A DNA stretch of 64,000 nt. Origin: Paenirhizobium selenitireducens ATCC BAA-1503. Lineage in GTDB: Bacteria > Pseudomonadota > Alphaproteobacteria > Rhizobiales > Rhizobiaceae. The notes beneath the pieces were generated by a model. It worked only from the letters and a program-made list of their open reading frames with translations, searched no databases and had not been told where the DNA came from. Below are positions 48,364-56,641 of this stretch, in pieces. The position numbers and the translations under genes are program-made. Position 1 is the first letter of the stretch, and every line of letters begins with the position of its first letter. The stretch covers positions 310,001 to 374,000 of the forward strand of contig NZ_JAEG01000006.1 of assembly GCF_000518785.1 (NCBI RefSeq), in the 5' to 3' direction.

Positions 48364-49485
48364 ATGACCGACGACACGACCGCACCCGGCAGAAAGCGCG
48401 CCCGCGATTTCGGCATATCCTTCGACGGCACGCCGGGTCCGCTCAACGCCATCACCGACGTCGCCGGTCTCCATGTCGGCTTCTCGACAATCCGCGAGGA
48501 GACGCCCCGCCCCGGCCGCAAGCTGCCGGTCCGCACCGGCGTCACCGCCATCCTGCCGCACGCGGCGGCCGATGAACCGGTTCCCGTCTTTGCCGGCATC
48601 CATCGCTTCAACGGCAATGGCGAAATGACCGGCTCGCACTGGATCGAGGACGGCGGCTATTTCGTCGGCCCGGTGCTCATCACCAATACCCACAGCGTCG
48701 GCATCGCCCATCACGGCGCGGTGCGCTGGATGATCGACCGATATGCCGCGACCTACGAAGGCGACGAGCATCTGTGGATCATGCCGGTGGTGGCCGAAAC
48801 CTATGACGGCCTGCTCAACGACATCAACGGCCAGCATGTGACCGTCGACCATGTCTTTGCGGCGCTGAACGGCGCTGCATCCGGTCCGGTCGCGGAGGGC
48901 AATGTCGGCGGCGGCACGGGCATGATCGCCTATGGCTTCAAGGGCGGCACCGGCACCGCCTCGCGCCGGATCGCCATCGATGGCGAGCCTTTCACCGTCG
49001 CGGCCCTGGTGCAGGCCAATCACGGGCAGCGCGACTGGCTGACGATCGGCGGCGCGCCGGTCGGCAAGCTCATGCAGCAGGATGACCCCGGCCTTTCCGA
49101 GCGCGGCTCGATCATCGTCGTGATCGCCACCGACCTGCCGCTCGCGCCCCACCAGTTGCAGAAACTCGCCCGGCGCGGCGCGATCGGTATCGGCCGCAAC
49201 GGAACGATCGGCGGCAACAATTCCGGCGACATCTTCCTCGCCTTCTCGACCGCCAACCCCCATCCGATGCGCCACAAGGCCGGCCCGATGCTCACGTTGA
49301 AAATGGTCAATGACGAGATCCTCGATCCGGTCTACGAGGCCGTGGTGCAAAGCGTCGAGGAGGCCGTGGTCAATGCGATGATCGCGGCGGAGACGACCGG
49401 CGGCACGCCGCATGACCGCTACCGCATCGAGGCGATCGACGGCGACAGGGTCGCCAGGCTTCTAGCCCAGAGGAAGGCCGGCTGA
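48364..49485 (+). CDS. dmpA: DmpA-family L-aminopeptidase / D-esterase (S58 peptidase)
   Basis: The 373-residue protein matches O. anthropi DmpA (375 aa), an autoprocessing peptidase that releases L-amino acids and D-amino-acid amides and esters. The segment IGGNNSGDIFLAFSTAN holds the nucleophile Ser287 at the start of the predicted beta subunit; EGNVGGGTGM and LITNTHSVGIA are further family motifs. It follows the DeoR gene by 31 bp and ends the importer operon. It may hydrolyse an amide formed or imported by the system. Confidence 0.92.
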   Translation: MTDDTTAPGRKRARDFGISFDGTPGPLNAITDVAGLHVGFSTIREETPRPGRKLPVRTGVTAILPHAAADEPVPVFAGIHRFNGNGEMTGSHWIEDGGYFVGPVLITNTHSVGIAHHGAVRWMIDRYAATYEGDEHLWIMPVVAETYDGLLNDINGQHVTVDHVFAALNGAASGPVAEGNVGGGTGMIAYGFKGGTGTASRRIAIDGEPFTVAALVQANHGQRDWLTIGGAPVGKLMQQDDPGLSERGSIIVVIATDLPLAPHQLQKLARRGAIGIGRNGTIGGNNSGDIFLAFSTANPHPMRHKAGPMLTLKMVNDEILDPVYEAVVQSVEEAVVNAMIAAETTGGTPHDRYRIEAIDGDRVARLLAQRKAG

Positions 49486-49531
49486 GGAGAAATCCCACCC
49501 CTTCATGGTCACTGATCAGGGCGCGCCCAGA

Positions 49532-49948
49532 TCAGTCCCCTTCCACCTTCTCGACCTCGTCGCCCACATAGACGATGACATAACCGCCTTCCGGCTCGGC
49601 TTCCGCCGCCCGACGCTTCAGCTGGCCGAAATAGGGTTCCCGCCGCCAGATTTCCGGGTGGCGCGGATCGACCAGCACGGTCAGTTGCGGCCCCTGGGCA
49701 TAGACCATCATGTGGCAGACCGTCGGGTCCCATTCCGCGCCCCAGTTCTCGTCCGACATCCAGGCGCAGAGGAAATCGCGGCAGGTCCCTGGCCGCGCGG
49801 CATAGGCCGTGCAGCCCTGATCGCGAACGCAATGGCGACAGAGCGTATTGGCCGGCTTGTCCAGCTCGTCGATATCCGGCAGGTCGCAGCACAGCGTGCA
49901 CGACCGGCAGGAACGGTCTGAAAACGATGGGTCGGAAATATCAGGCAT
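49532..49948 (-). CDS. YkgJ-family Cys-cluster protein
   Basis: The 138-residue protein has the zinc/iron-chelating domain pattern with Cys pairs: CRSCTLCC (about 14-21), CRHCVRDQGC (37-46) and CRDFLC (56-61). The family is of unknown function and binds metal. It ends convergent with dmpA. No signal peptide is visible. Confidence 0.82.
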   Translation of the reverse strand: MPDISDPSFSDRSCRSCTLCCDLPDIDELDKPANTLCRHCVRDQGCTAYAARPGTCRDFLCAWMSDENWGAEWDPTVCHMMVYAQGPQLTVLVDPRHPEIWRREPYFGQLKRRAAEAEPEGGYVIVYVGDEVEKVEGD

Positions 49949-50059
49949 CGGCGCGTTTCTTCATGGCGCCGCGCTTCTAGCACGTGACGGGCTACAAGGC
50001 ACCTCGGTGCGAACCCAGTGGTCTTCGCGACGCAGTCGATGCCACCTCCAAAATCAGAA

Positions 50060-50086
50060 GCCGCCGGCTCGTCATGAACCGGCGGC
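50060..50086 (-). terminator. Terminator of the coiled-coil gene
   Basis: GCCGCCGG/CCGGCGGC (50060-50067 with 50079-50086) is followed on the minus strand by TTCTGATTTT. It lies about 60 bp past the stop at 50149. Confidence 0.5.
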
Positions 50087-50148
50087 CGCAATGGCGCCCT
50101 CTCGGGCCGCTGATCGACCGCGCCAGGGCGCGGCGAAGCTTGGTTGGC

Positions 50149-51645
50149 TCAGACCTCGGCCGGCGGCGGGGAGCCGCGCAGCGATTTCTCCGAAATCTCG
50201 ATGATCGGCTTGGTCACCGGCGCCTCGATCGGCAGGCTCCAGCTGTCGAGCGGCCCGAGCGATGCGGCCGGCATGGCCACGGCGGGTGCTGCCTGACGGT
50301 CGGTGCGGGCGACGTCCAGCTGGCCGGTGAGGATGGCGATTTCCGAGCGCAGCTGGCGGATCTCGGCCTTGGCCACCTCCGCGCTCGAACGGTACTGGCG
50401 GATCTCTTCGAGATCAGCACGGTTGCGCTGGTCAAAGTCACGCTTCATTGTCTCGGCGTCGCGATCCCGCTTGCCGCGCATGTTTTCCGCATCGCGTAGC
50501 CGCATCGTCAGTTCGCTGACCTGCAGCGACAGGTCGCGCCGGACGGCCTCGTTTTCGGAATGGCTGGCGCGGGCCTCGCCGAGTTCCTGGGCCAGACGGT
50601 CGGCACGCAGCGTCGTTGTCGCGAGTTCCGCCTTGGTCTGCTTCAGCTCCGAGCGAGTCGCCTGCAATTCGTCCTCGACCAGCTTGACCCGGCCGCGCGC
50701 CGTCACCAGCAGCTTTTCGACCAGCTCCGCCTTGGAGCTGATCGCCTCGTGGCGGGTGGAAAGCTGCGACATCTCCACCGACATCGCGCTCTGCTTCGTA
50801 TCCAGATCCGATTGCAGGCGTTTCAGCTTTTCCTCGGTGAAGGAAAGCTCCTGCTTGAGGGTGGTGACTTCGCCGACGAGGTTGCGCGAGAGGTTTTCGT
50901 GATGCGCAAGGCCGTTCTTCAGCTGGCCTTTTTCTTCGGTCAGGCGGGCGATCTCGCGGGCCTGCGCATCGGCCTCGCGGCGCGTGGTTTCGCTCAGCAC
51001 CTGATGCTGCGTGCGTTCCGTCTCGTATTTCTCGCGCATCACGGCGAAATCGCGGTTGCGCTGCTCGAGGTCGTGATGGGCACGCTTCAACAGCGCCGCC
51101 GTCTCGTCATACTGGCTGATCCGCTCGTCAAGCTCGCGCGACACATCGCGCAGCCGCACCTCGACGACAGCGAGGTCCTGGGCATTGGCCTCGTAGAGCG
51201 CTTCCAGCCGGGCGAGCTTTTCGCGGCTGTCCTCGGCATCGGCCCGCAGCTGCGTGTTCTCGGCCTTGAGTTCCTTGCACTCCGCCGCCAGCCGTACACT
51301 GTCGGCGTCGAGCTTCTTGCGGGCATTGCTCTCGTAGTCGAGCAGCGAGGCGATCCGTGCCCGCTCGGTGCGCAGCGCGCCGAGTTCGGCAAGGGCATCG
51401 CCATGCGCGGTCAGAAGCGAGGAGACGCGCTCCTGCAGGAAACCGAAACCGGACAGAAGCTGTTCCGACGACAGATGGCTTTCCTCGACCACCGAACCGA
51501 AGGCCTGGCATTCACCGAACTCGCCTCTGGGCTGTGGTACGGCTGTCGCCGCCGAAGCGGATGCGGTACCATTTCCAGGGCCTGAAGCCTGGCGCGTGCC
51601 GGTCTCCGACCTGCCCTGATCTTCGGTACGGCGAAAAAAGCTCAT
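50149..51645 (-). CDS. Large coiled-coil protein of unknown function
   Basis: The 498-residue protein has a short basic N-terminus (MSFFRRTED), a low-complexity Ala/Gly/Thr segment to about 45, and then a near-continuous coiled coil from about residue 65 to 445, rich in Glu, Arg, Leu and Gln with heptad spacing (for example LRADAEDSREKLARLEALYEAN). The C-terminus (about 455-498) is Pro/Ala-rich and ends SLRGSPPPAEV. No enzymatic motif or membrane helix is visible. A scaffold or cell-envelope/chromosome role can be guessed but not shown. An ATG two codons upstream is possible. Confidence 0.75.
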   Translation of the reverse strand: MSFFRRTEDQGRSETGTRQASGPGNGTASASAATAVPQPRGEFGECQAFGSVVEESHLSSEQLLSGFGFLQERVSSLLTAHGDALAELGALRTERARIASLLDYESNARKKLDADSVRLAAECKELKAENTQLRADAEDSREKLARLEALYEANAQDLAVVEVRLRDVSRELDERISQYDETAALLKRAHHDLEQRNRDFAVMREKYETERTQHQVLSETTRREADAQAREIARLTEEKGQLKNGLAHHENLSRNLVGEVTTLKQELSFTEEKLKRLQSDLDTKQSAMSVEMSQLSTRHEAISSKAELVEKLLVTARGRVKLVEDELQATRSELKQTKAELATTTLRADRLAQELGEARASHSENEAVRRDLSLQVSELTMRLRDAENMRGKRDRDAETMKRDFDQRNRADLEEIRQYRSSAEVAKAEIRQLRSEIAILTGQLDVARTDRQAAPAVAMPAASLGPLDSWSLPIEAPVTKPIIEISEKSLRGSPPPAEV

Positions 51646-51905
51646 GACCATTCTGTTCCCCAATCCGACCCCGACGGCTTCATCAAAAATGTCTAAAATA
51701 TTGTTTTAGAAATCACTTTCAGTCGCCTATTGCCGATGCAAGCAGCCCACGACGAGAAGATCAGGCATGATTTGATTTGCGTCAAAGCAAAGTTTGGCCG
51801 CTTCGGCCTGTCCGGCCGCGATTCCAACAACTTTCTTTTTCGTGTGACGATTTGACGACGCGGCGCGGCAGTCGATCTGTGCCAGAATGCTACTTTCGAT
51901 GGCAT

Positions 51906-51928
51906 GCGGGGCGGTCCGGCCGCCCCGC
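51906..51928 (-). terminator. Hairpin after the aminotransferase gene
   Basis: GCGGGGCGG/CCGCCCCGC (51906-51914 with 51920-51928) with a 5-nt loop lies 10 bp beyond the stop of the minus-strand aminotransferase. The U-run is weak, so termination is uncertain. The rest of the 292-bp gap to the coiled-coil gene shows no gene. Confidence 0.4.
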
Positions 51929-51937
51929 TTCGGGAGC

Positions 51938-53299
51938 TCAGCGAAGCGCGACAGTGCGGCGCGCCTCGGCAACCGACTCGCGAATCACCCGAGACAGCGT
52001 CGTGACGATCTCGCCCAGTTCCTCCTCGCTGGCATTGTAGGGCGGCGCGAGAATGACGGTGTCGCCGGCGGTCCCGCCGACATTGCCGGTGCAGGGATAG
52101 CAGATCAGGCCGGCATCGAAGGCCCGCCGTCCGATCGCTGCATGCAGGCTGGCATAGGCCGGGAAAGGCTCCTTGGTCTGCGGATCGCTCACCAGTTCCA
52201 GCCCGATGAAGAAGCCGCGGCCGCGCACGTCGCCCAGTTCGCCGACATCGGCCAGGGCCGAGCGCAGTTCCTGCTGAAGGACCGCGCCGCGATCGAGGAT
52301 CCGTTCGAGCAGGCGGTCGCGCGTGACGATCTTCTGCACGGCGACGCCGGCGGCACAGGCCGCGGTGTGGCCGGTGAAGGTATGGCCGGTCATCGCCCCG
52401 CCATGCGCGGCCATCAGGGTCTCGTGCACCTTGTCGCTGTAGAGTGCAGCACCCAGCGGCTGGTAGCCGGCGGCAAGCCCCTTGGCCACGCTCATGATGT
52501 CCGGAAAAATGCCGTCATGTTCCAGCGCCCGCCAGGTTCCCGTGCGGCCCGATCCGCACATCACCTCGTCGCCGATCAGCAGCACGCCGTGTTTGTCGCA
52601 GACCGCGCGGATTGCCTTGGCATAGCCCTCGGGCGCGGGAACCACGCCGCCGGCGGCACCGACCACCGGTTCGAAGATGAAGGCGGCGACCTTGTCCGGT
52701 CCGATCTCCAGGATCTTGTCTTCCAGCTCCTTTGCCAGATGGGCCACAAGCCCCTCGGCGGTGACGCCCTCCGGCGGCCGGTAGGCATTGGCGGCTGAAA
52801 CGAAGGCGACGTCGAGCAGGCTGCCCTCGAAGGCATCGCGACGGGTCTTGAAGTGCGAGACCGACAGCGCACCGAGCGTGTTGCCGTGCCAGGAGCGCTC
52901 GCGCGCGATGAACCGGCGGCGGCTCTTCTCGCCCCGGGCCGTATGATACTGTAGCGCGATCTTCAGGCAGGATTCGACCGCTTCCGAACCGCTCGACACA
53001 TAGATGATGTTGGGGAAGTGCCCGCCGGTATTCTGCGTGATGATCTCGGTCAGCTCTTCCACTGCATCCGAGGTGAAGAGATAGCGATAGGCGTGCGCAA
53101 TGCGGTCGAGCTGCTGCTTGACTGCCTCCGTCACTTCCGGATGCGCGTGGCCGAGGCAATAGACCGCCGGACCACCGGAACCGTCGAGATAGCGCTTGCC
53201 GGTGACGTCGTAGAGATAGCTGCCACGGCCATAGTCGATCTTGGGCAGGGACTGCACACCATAGCTGCTGCCGGTGCTGGTGATTTTCGGACTGGACAT
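51938..53299 (-). CDS. Class-III aminotransferase (omega-amino-acid:pyruvate type)
   Basis: The 453-residue PLP enzyme has YLDGSGGPAVYCLGHAHPEV, SSGSEAVESCLKIALQYH, GDEVMCGSGRTG and the Schiff-base Lys in SVAKGLAAGYQPLGA. Members transfer amino groups from omega-amino acids, putrescine or beta-alanine to pyruvate or 2-oxoglutarate. Start ATG 53299 (MSSPKITSTG). The TetR gene is upstream on the same strand, with a palindrome at 53412-53421 between them. The substrate is not determinable here. Confidence 0.88.
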   Translation of the reverse strand: MSSPKITSTGSSYGVQSLPKIDYGRGSYLYDVTGKRYLDGSGGPAVYCLGHAHPEVTEAVKQQLDRIAHAYRYLFTSDAVEELTEIITQNTGGHFPNIIYVSSGSEAVESCLKIALQYHTARGEKSRRRFIARERSWHGNTLGALSVSHFKTRRDAFEGSLLDVAFVSAANAYRPPEGVTAEGLVAHLAKELEDKILEIGPDKVAAFIFEPVVGAAGGVVPAPEGYAKAIRAVCDKHGVLLIGDEVMCGSGRTGTWRALEHDGIFPDIMSVAKGLAAGYQPLGAALYSDKVHETLMAAHGGAMTGHTFTGHTAACAAGVAVQKIVTRDRLLERILDRGAVLQQELRSALADVGELGDVRGRGFFIGLELVSDPQTKEPFPAYASLHAAIGRRAFDAGLICYPCTGNVGGTAGDTVILAPPYNASEEELGEIVTTLSRVIRESVAEARRTVALR

Positions 53300-53411
53300 C
53301 GTGGCTCTCTCAGGGTTGCGCGGACGGCGTGGAGTGACTGTGCGCCGACACACGCGCCGGCCTTTGACGACGCGATGATACCGCCGCCGTCGTCAGAGGC
53401 AAGAGAAATTA

Positions 53412-53421
53412 AACGAGCGTT
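53412..53421. promoter_or_regulatory. Candidate TetR operator core AACGAGCGTT
   Basis: A 10-bp near-symmetric core (AACG-AG-CGTT) overlaps the last base of the tetR stop and precedes the aminotransferase by about 110 bp. The AACG-CGTT form is common in TetR/BetI-type operators. Confidence 0.35.
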
Positions 53422-54062
53422 CAGTTTTGTCTCGAACTAAGCGCACCGGCCTCGCTGGCGAGCATGGAATCGGTCCATTGCTCGCACAGCCCGATCGCCT
53501 CCTCCGACGAGAAGGTATGCGGGTTGAGGCACCATTCGAGCCACAGCCCGTCATGGATGGCGACGAGCCCGATCGCCGCGAGCCTGAGATCCGGCATCGG
53601 CCGGCTGGACGCTTGCCACACGGCCGCCAGAAGCGTTTCCAGCAGACGCCGATATTCCGCATAGGTGCGGTCGTGGACCTCCGTCATGATCGTCGAATGA
53701 TCGATCATGCCCCAGAACACCACCCAGGTTCTGAGCGTACTGCGCTCCAGCACCGGCGCCGACAGCGAGGCGCGGAAATAGGCGCTGAGCCGCGCCCGGG
53801 GATCGGTCCCCGCCGCTTCGACCTTGTCGCGGATGTTGGCGAGCAGGCCGAGCGACAGGGTCTCGTAGGCATGGCCGACGAGTTCGTCCTTGCTGGCATA
53901 GTGATGGTTGATGAGGCCGACGGAAATGCCGGCCTCCTGGCTGATCTTGCGGATCGACAGCCCGACATGGCCCTCGCGGGCGAGGCAGGCAAGCGTCGCC
54001 TCGATCAGCGCCCGGCGACGCTCTTCCGGCAGCTTCCGTTCGAATTTGCCAAGTTCACCCAT
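53421..54062 (-). CDS. TetR-family regulator (BetI-like)
   Basis: The 213-residue regulator has an N-terminal helix-turn-helix (RRALIEATLACLAREGHVGLSIRKISQEAGISVGLINHHYASKDEL) and a helical C-terminal domain with the BetI-like segment AIGLVAIHDGLWLEWCL. It is placed between the FAH-family hydrolase and the aminotransferase, suggesting it controls both. Confidence 0.9.
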   Translation of the reverse strand: MGELGKFERKLPEERRRALIEATLACLAREGHVGLSIRKISQEAGISVGLINHHYASKDELVGHAYETLSLGLLANIRDKVEAAGTDPRARLSAYFRASLSAPVLERSTLRTWVVFWGMIDHSTIMTEVHDRTYAEYRRLLETLLAAVWQASSRPMPDLRLAAIGLVAIHDGLWLEWCLNPHTFSSEEAIGLCEQWTDSMLASEAGALSSRQN

Positions 54063-54095
54063 TCAAGGCTCCTCGCCGCCGCACGCCGCTATGCA

Positions 54096-54791
54096 CTATT
54101 CCGCGGCACCGATGGTGATCGTCACCGGCCGCAGACCGTCGATCGCGCCTGTGATCCGGTCGCCCGGGGAAAGCGGACCGACACCGGCCGGCGTTCCGGT
54201 AAAGATGAGATCGCCGGGAACGAGATGATAGAAGCGCGACAGGTGGCTGATCAACTCCGGAACCGACCAGACGAGATCGCTCAGATGCGCGTCCTGGCGG
54301 ATCTCCTCGCCGACCTTCAGCCAGATGCGCTGGGGGCCGATCTCGGCGAAGTCGGCGGCCTTGGTGATCTCCGCGATCGGCGCCGACTTCTCGAAGGCCT
54401 TGCCGAGCGACCAGGGCCGCTGCTTGGCCCGCTCGGCGAGCTGCAGGTCGCGCCGCGTCATGTCGAGGCCGGCGGCATAGCCGTAGATGGCCTTGGCGGC
54501 GTCCTCGACGCTCACCCGGAAGGCCGGGGCGCCGATCGCCACCACCAGTTCCATCTCGTAGTGGAAATTGGAGGTTCCGGGCGGATAGGGAATTTCGCTG
54601 CCGGTGGGCACGATCGCCGATGCCTGCTTGGTGAAGTAGAACGGCGTCTCGCGATCGACTTCATAGCCCATTTCCGCGGCATGTTCGGCATAGTTGCGCC
54701 CGACGCCGAAAATGCGGTGAACCGGATAGCCGGCCGTCTCGCCCCGCACGGGAACGAGCGGCGTGGAGGGGATTTCGAAAAGTCTCTGCAT
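54096..54791 (-). CDS. Fumarylacetoacetate-hydrolase-family protein (fumarylpyruvate hydrolase-like)
   Basis: The 231-residue protein starts MQRLFEIPSTPLVPVRG and contains FGVGRNYAEHAAEMG, YPPGTSNFHYEMELVVAIG (metal ligands Glu) and ITGTPAGVGPLSPGD-like motifs of the FAH fold, most like gentisate-pathway NagK hydrolases or 2-keto-3-deoxy acid dehydratases. No gentisate dioxygenase is near. It is divergent from the MarR gene. Confidence 0.87.
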   Translation of the reverse strand: MQRLFEIPSTPLVPVRGETAGYPVHRIFGVGRNYAEHAAEMGYEVDRETPFYFTKQASAIVPTGSEIPYPPGTSNFHYEMELVVAIGAPAFRVSVEDAAKAIYGYAAGLDMTRRDLQLAERAKQRPWSLGKAFEKSAPIAEITKAADFAEIGPQRIWLKVGEEIRQDAHLSDLVWSVPELISHLSRFYHLVPGDLIFTGTPAGVGPLSPGDRITGAIDGLRPVTITIGAAE

Positions 54792-55046
54792 CGGATTCCT
54801 CACGCTCGCTGCTTGCACCGGCCGCGCTTTTTCGTGGATCGGCCCGCGTCCAACATAAATCAGGAACACCCGAGCCTTGCCAGTCCCGGTGCCGAAAAAG
54901 GCCGTGCCCAATCCACAGTCCGGTCCGCTCCGGCTCGTTCCCCTGCGTTCGCAGCCCAGCAAGACTTCGCGAAAACGCCGCTCTTTTTTGTTGGCGCGAT
55001 AAGCGCTAGAGAAAAGCATAAAATTTGCGGGGGGAACGCAATCGTG

Positions 55047-55505
55047 ATGCTCGAAATCTATGAGATGCCCGGCCATCTGGTCCGGCGACTGAACCAGGCC
55101 GCCGTGTCCGTGTTCATGGACGAAACCGGCAAGAAGGGCTTCGACCTGACGCCTGTTCAATATGCGGCGCTGAGTGCCATCGAGGCTAAGCCGGGCCTCG
55201 ACCAGGCGACGCTGGCGAGCCGCATCGCCTATGACCGTGTTACGATCGGCGGAGTGGTCGACCGTCTGGTGCAGAAGGAGCTGGTGCGCCGCGAGACCAA
55301 TCCGAGCGACCGAAGGGCACGCAATCTTTTCGTCACGGAGAAGGGCACGCAGGCTCTCGCCGAGATAAGGCCGATCGTCAAGGACGTGCAGTCGATCCTG
55401 CTCGAAGGGCTGGATGCCGACGAACGCCGGCAGTTCATCAGCCTTCTGCAGAAGGCATGCGAAGCGGTCAACGACCGAAGCCGCGCGCCGCTCCGGGTCA
55501 CCTGA
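55047..55505 (+). CDS. MarR-family transcriptional regulator
   Basis: The 152-residue regulator has the winged helix (VQYAALSAIEAKPGLDQATLASRIAYDRVTIGGVVDRLVQKELVRRETNPSDRRARNLFVTEKG). A GTG codon directly precedes the ATG and could be the start. It is divergent from the FAH-family gene (255 bp apart, a GC/AT-mixed region) and may repress it in response to an aromatic acid, as is usual for the family. Confidence 0.9.
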   Translation: MLEIYEMPGHLVRRLNQAAVSVFMDETGKKGFDLTPVQYAALSAIEAKPGLDQATLASRIAYDRVTIGGVVDRLVQKELVRRETNPSDRRARNLFVTEKGTQALAEIRPIVKDVQSILLEGLDADERRQFISLLQKACEAVNDRSRAPLRVT

Positions 55506-55529
55506 CGGAGTTCGTCCGCAGCAAGGCGG

Positions 55530-56510
55530 TCACGGCACCAGAACGGCCGCGCCCTGAAACCGGCCGGCCCTGAGATCCGCGAGCGCCTCGTTGGCGCGTT
55601 CCAGCGGATAGACGGTCGTCGTTGTGGTCACCCCGGCCCGCGGCGCGAGCTCGAGGAATTCGACGGCGTCGGCACGGGTGAGATTGGCGACCGAGAGCAC
55701 CTGCCGCTCGCCCCACAGGATCGAATAGGGAAACTGCGGGATGTCGCTCATGTGGATGCCGCCGCAGACGACACGGCCGCCCTTGGCAACGGCGCGAAGG
55801 GCGGCGGGCACGAGCTCGCCCACCGGCGCGAAGATGATCGCCGCATCCAGCAGAACTGGCGGGCTCTCTTCCGAGCCACCTGTCCAGACGGCGCCGAGCG
55901 AACGGGCCAGCGTCTGCGCCGCCTCATCCCCAGCCCGCGTGAAGGCATAGACCTCACGGCCCTGATAGACGCAGACCTGCGCGATGATGTGGGCCGCCGC
56001 GCCGAAACCGTAGATGCCGATCCGCCTGCCCTCGCCCGCCATCTTCAGCGAGCGCCAGCCGATCAGCCCGGCGCACATCAGGGGTGCGGTCGCGACCGGA
56101 TCGGAGAAGCCGTCGAGCGGAAAGGCAAAGGCGGCATCCGCCACCACATGGCTGGCAAAACCGCCGTCGCGGGTATAGCCGGTGAAGCCGGGATTGTCGC
56201 AGAGGTTCTCCCGCCCGCTCTCGCAATAGCCGCAGCAGCCGCAGGTATGGCCGAGCCACGGAATGCCGACGCGCCGGCCGGGTGCAAGATCGACGCCAGC
56301 GCCGCAACTCTCGACGATGCCGACGATCTCGTGCCCCGGTACGAGCGGTAGCTTGGGCTCCGTCAGGTCGCCGTCGACGACATGCAGGTCGGTCCGGCAG
56401 ACGGCGCAAGCCTCAACCCTGACGACGATTTCGCCCGGACCGGCCACCGGATCGGGCCGCTCTTCCAGCCTCAAGGGCTGGCGCGGCGCATGCAGCACCA
56501 TGGCTCTCAT
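55530..56510 (-). CDS. Zn-dependent alcohol dehydrogenase (AdhP-like)
   Basis: The 326-residue medium-chain dehydrogenase has the catalytic zinc ligands in VEACAVCRTDL and GHEIVG, a structural zinc knuckle CGCCGYCESGRENLC and the NAD Rossmann segment GIYGFGAAAHIIAQV. It oxidises an alcohol, or reduces an aldehyde. It is divergent from the mgtA-like ATPase. Confidence 0.88.
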   Translation of the reverse strand: MRAMVLHAPRQPLRLEERPDPVAGPGEIVVRVEACAVCRTDLHVVDGDLTEPKLPLVPGHEIVGIVESCGAGVDLAPGRRVGIPWLGHTCGCCGYCESGRENLCDNPGFTGYTRDGGFASHVVADAAFAFPLDGFSDPVATAPLMCAGLIGWRSLKMAGEGRRIGIYGFGAAAHIIAQVCVYQGREVYAFTRAGDEAAQTLARSLGAVWTGGSEESPPVLLDAAIIFAPVGELVPAALRAVAKGGRVVCGGIHMSDIPQFPYSILWGERQVLSVANLTRADAVEFLELAPRAGVTTTTTVYPLERANEALADLRAGRFQGAAVLVP

Positions 56511-56641
56511 CTCTTTGGCCTCCGGGCTCGCCCATGCATGGCAGTTCGCAGTCCGATCGTTTATGCTGGATCAGCCTTCATGACGCCGTGATCGGAATCA
56601 AGTTCTTTTCGCCGACCGCCAAGCCGAAACCGGATGCCCCC

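Noticed and set aside
49984..50499. Plus-strand frame near the coiled-coil gene
   Set aside because: It overlaps the 3' end of a good minus-strand coiled-coil gene and has an Arg-biased, motif-free translation.
56563..56592. Six-codon leader MLDQPS followed by a tiny overlapping ORF upstream of mgtA
   Set aside because: It has only one Pro, no clear Shine-Dalgarno and no attenuator-like stem. It is not like the mgtL leader.
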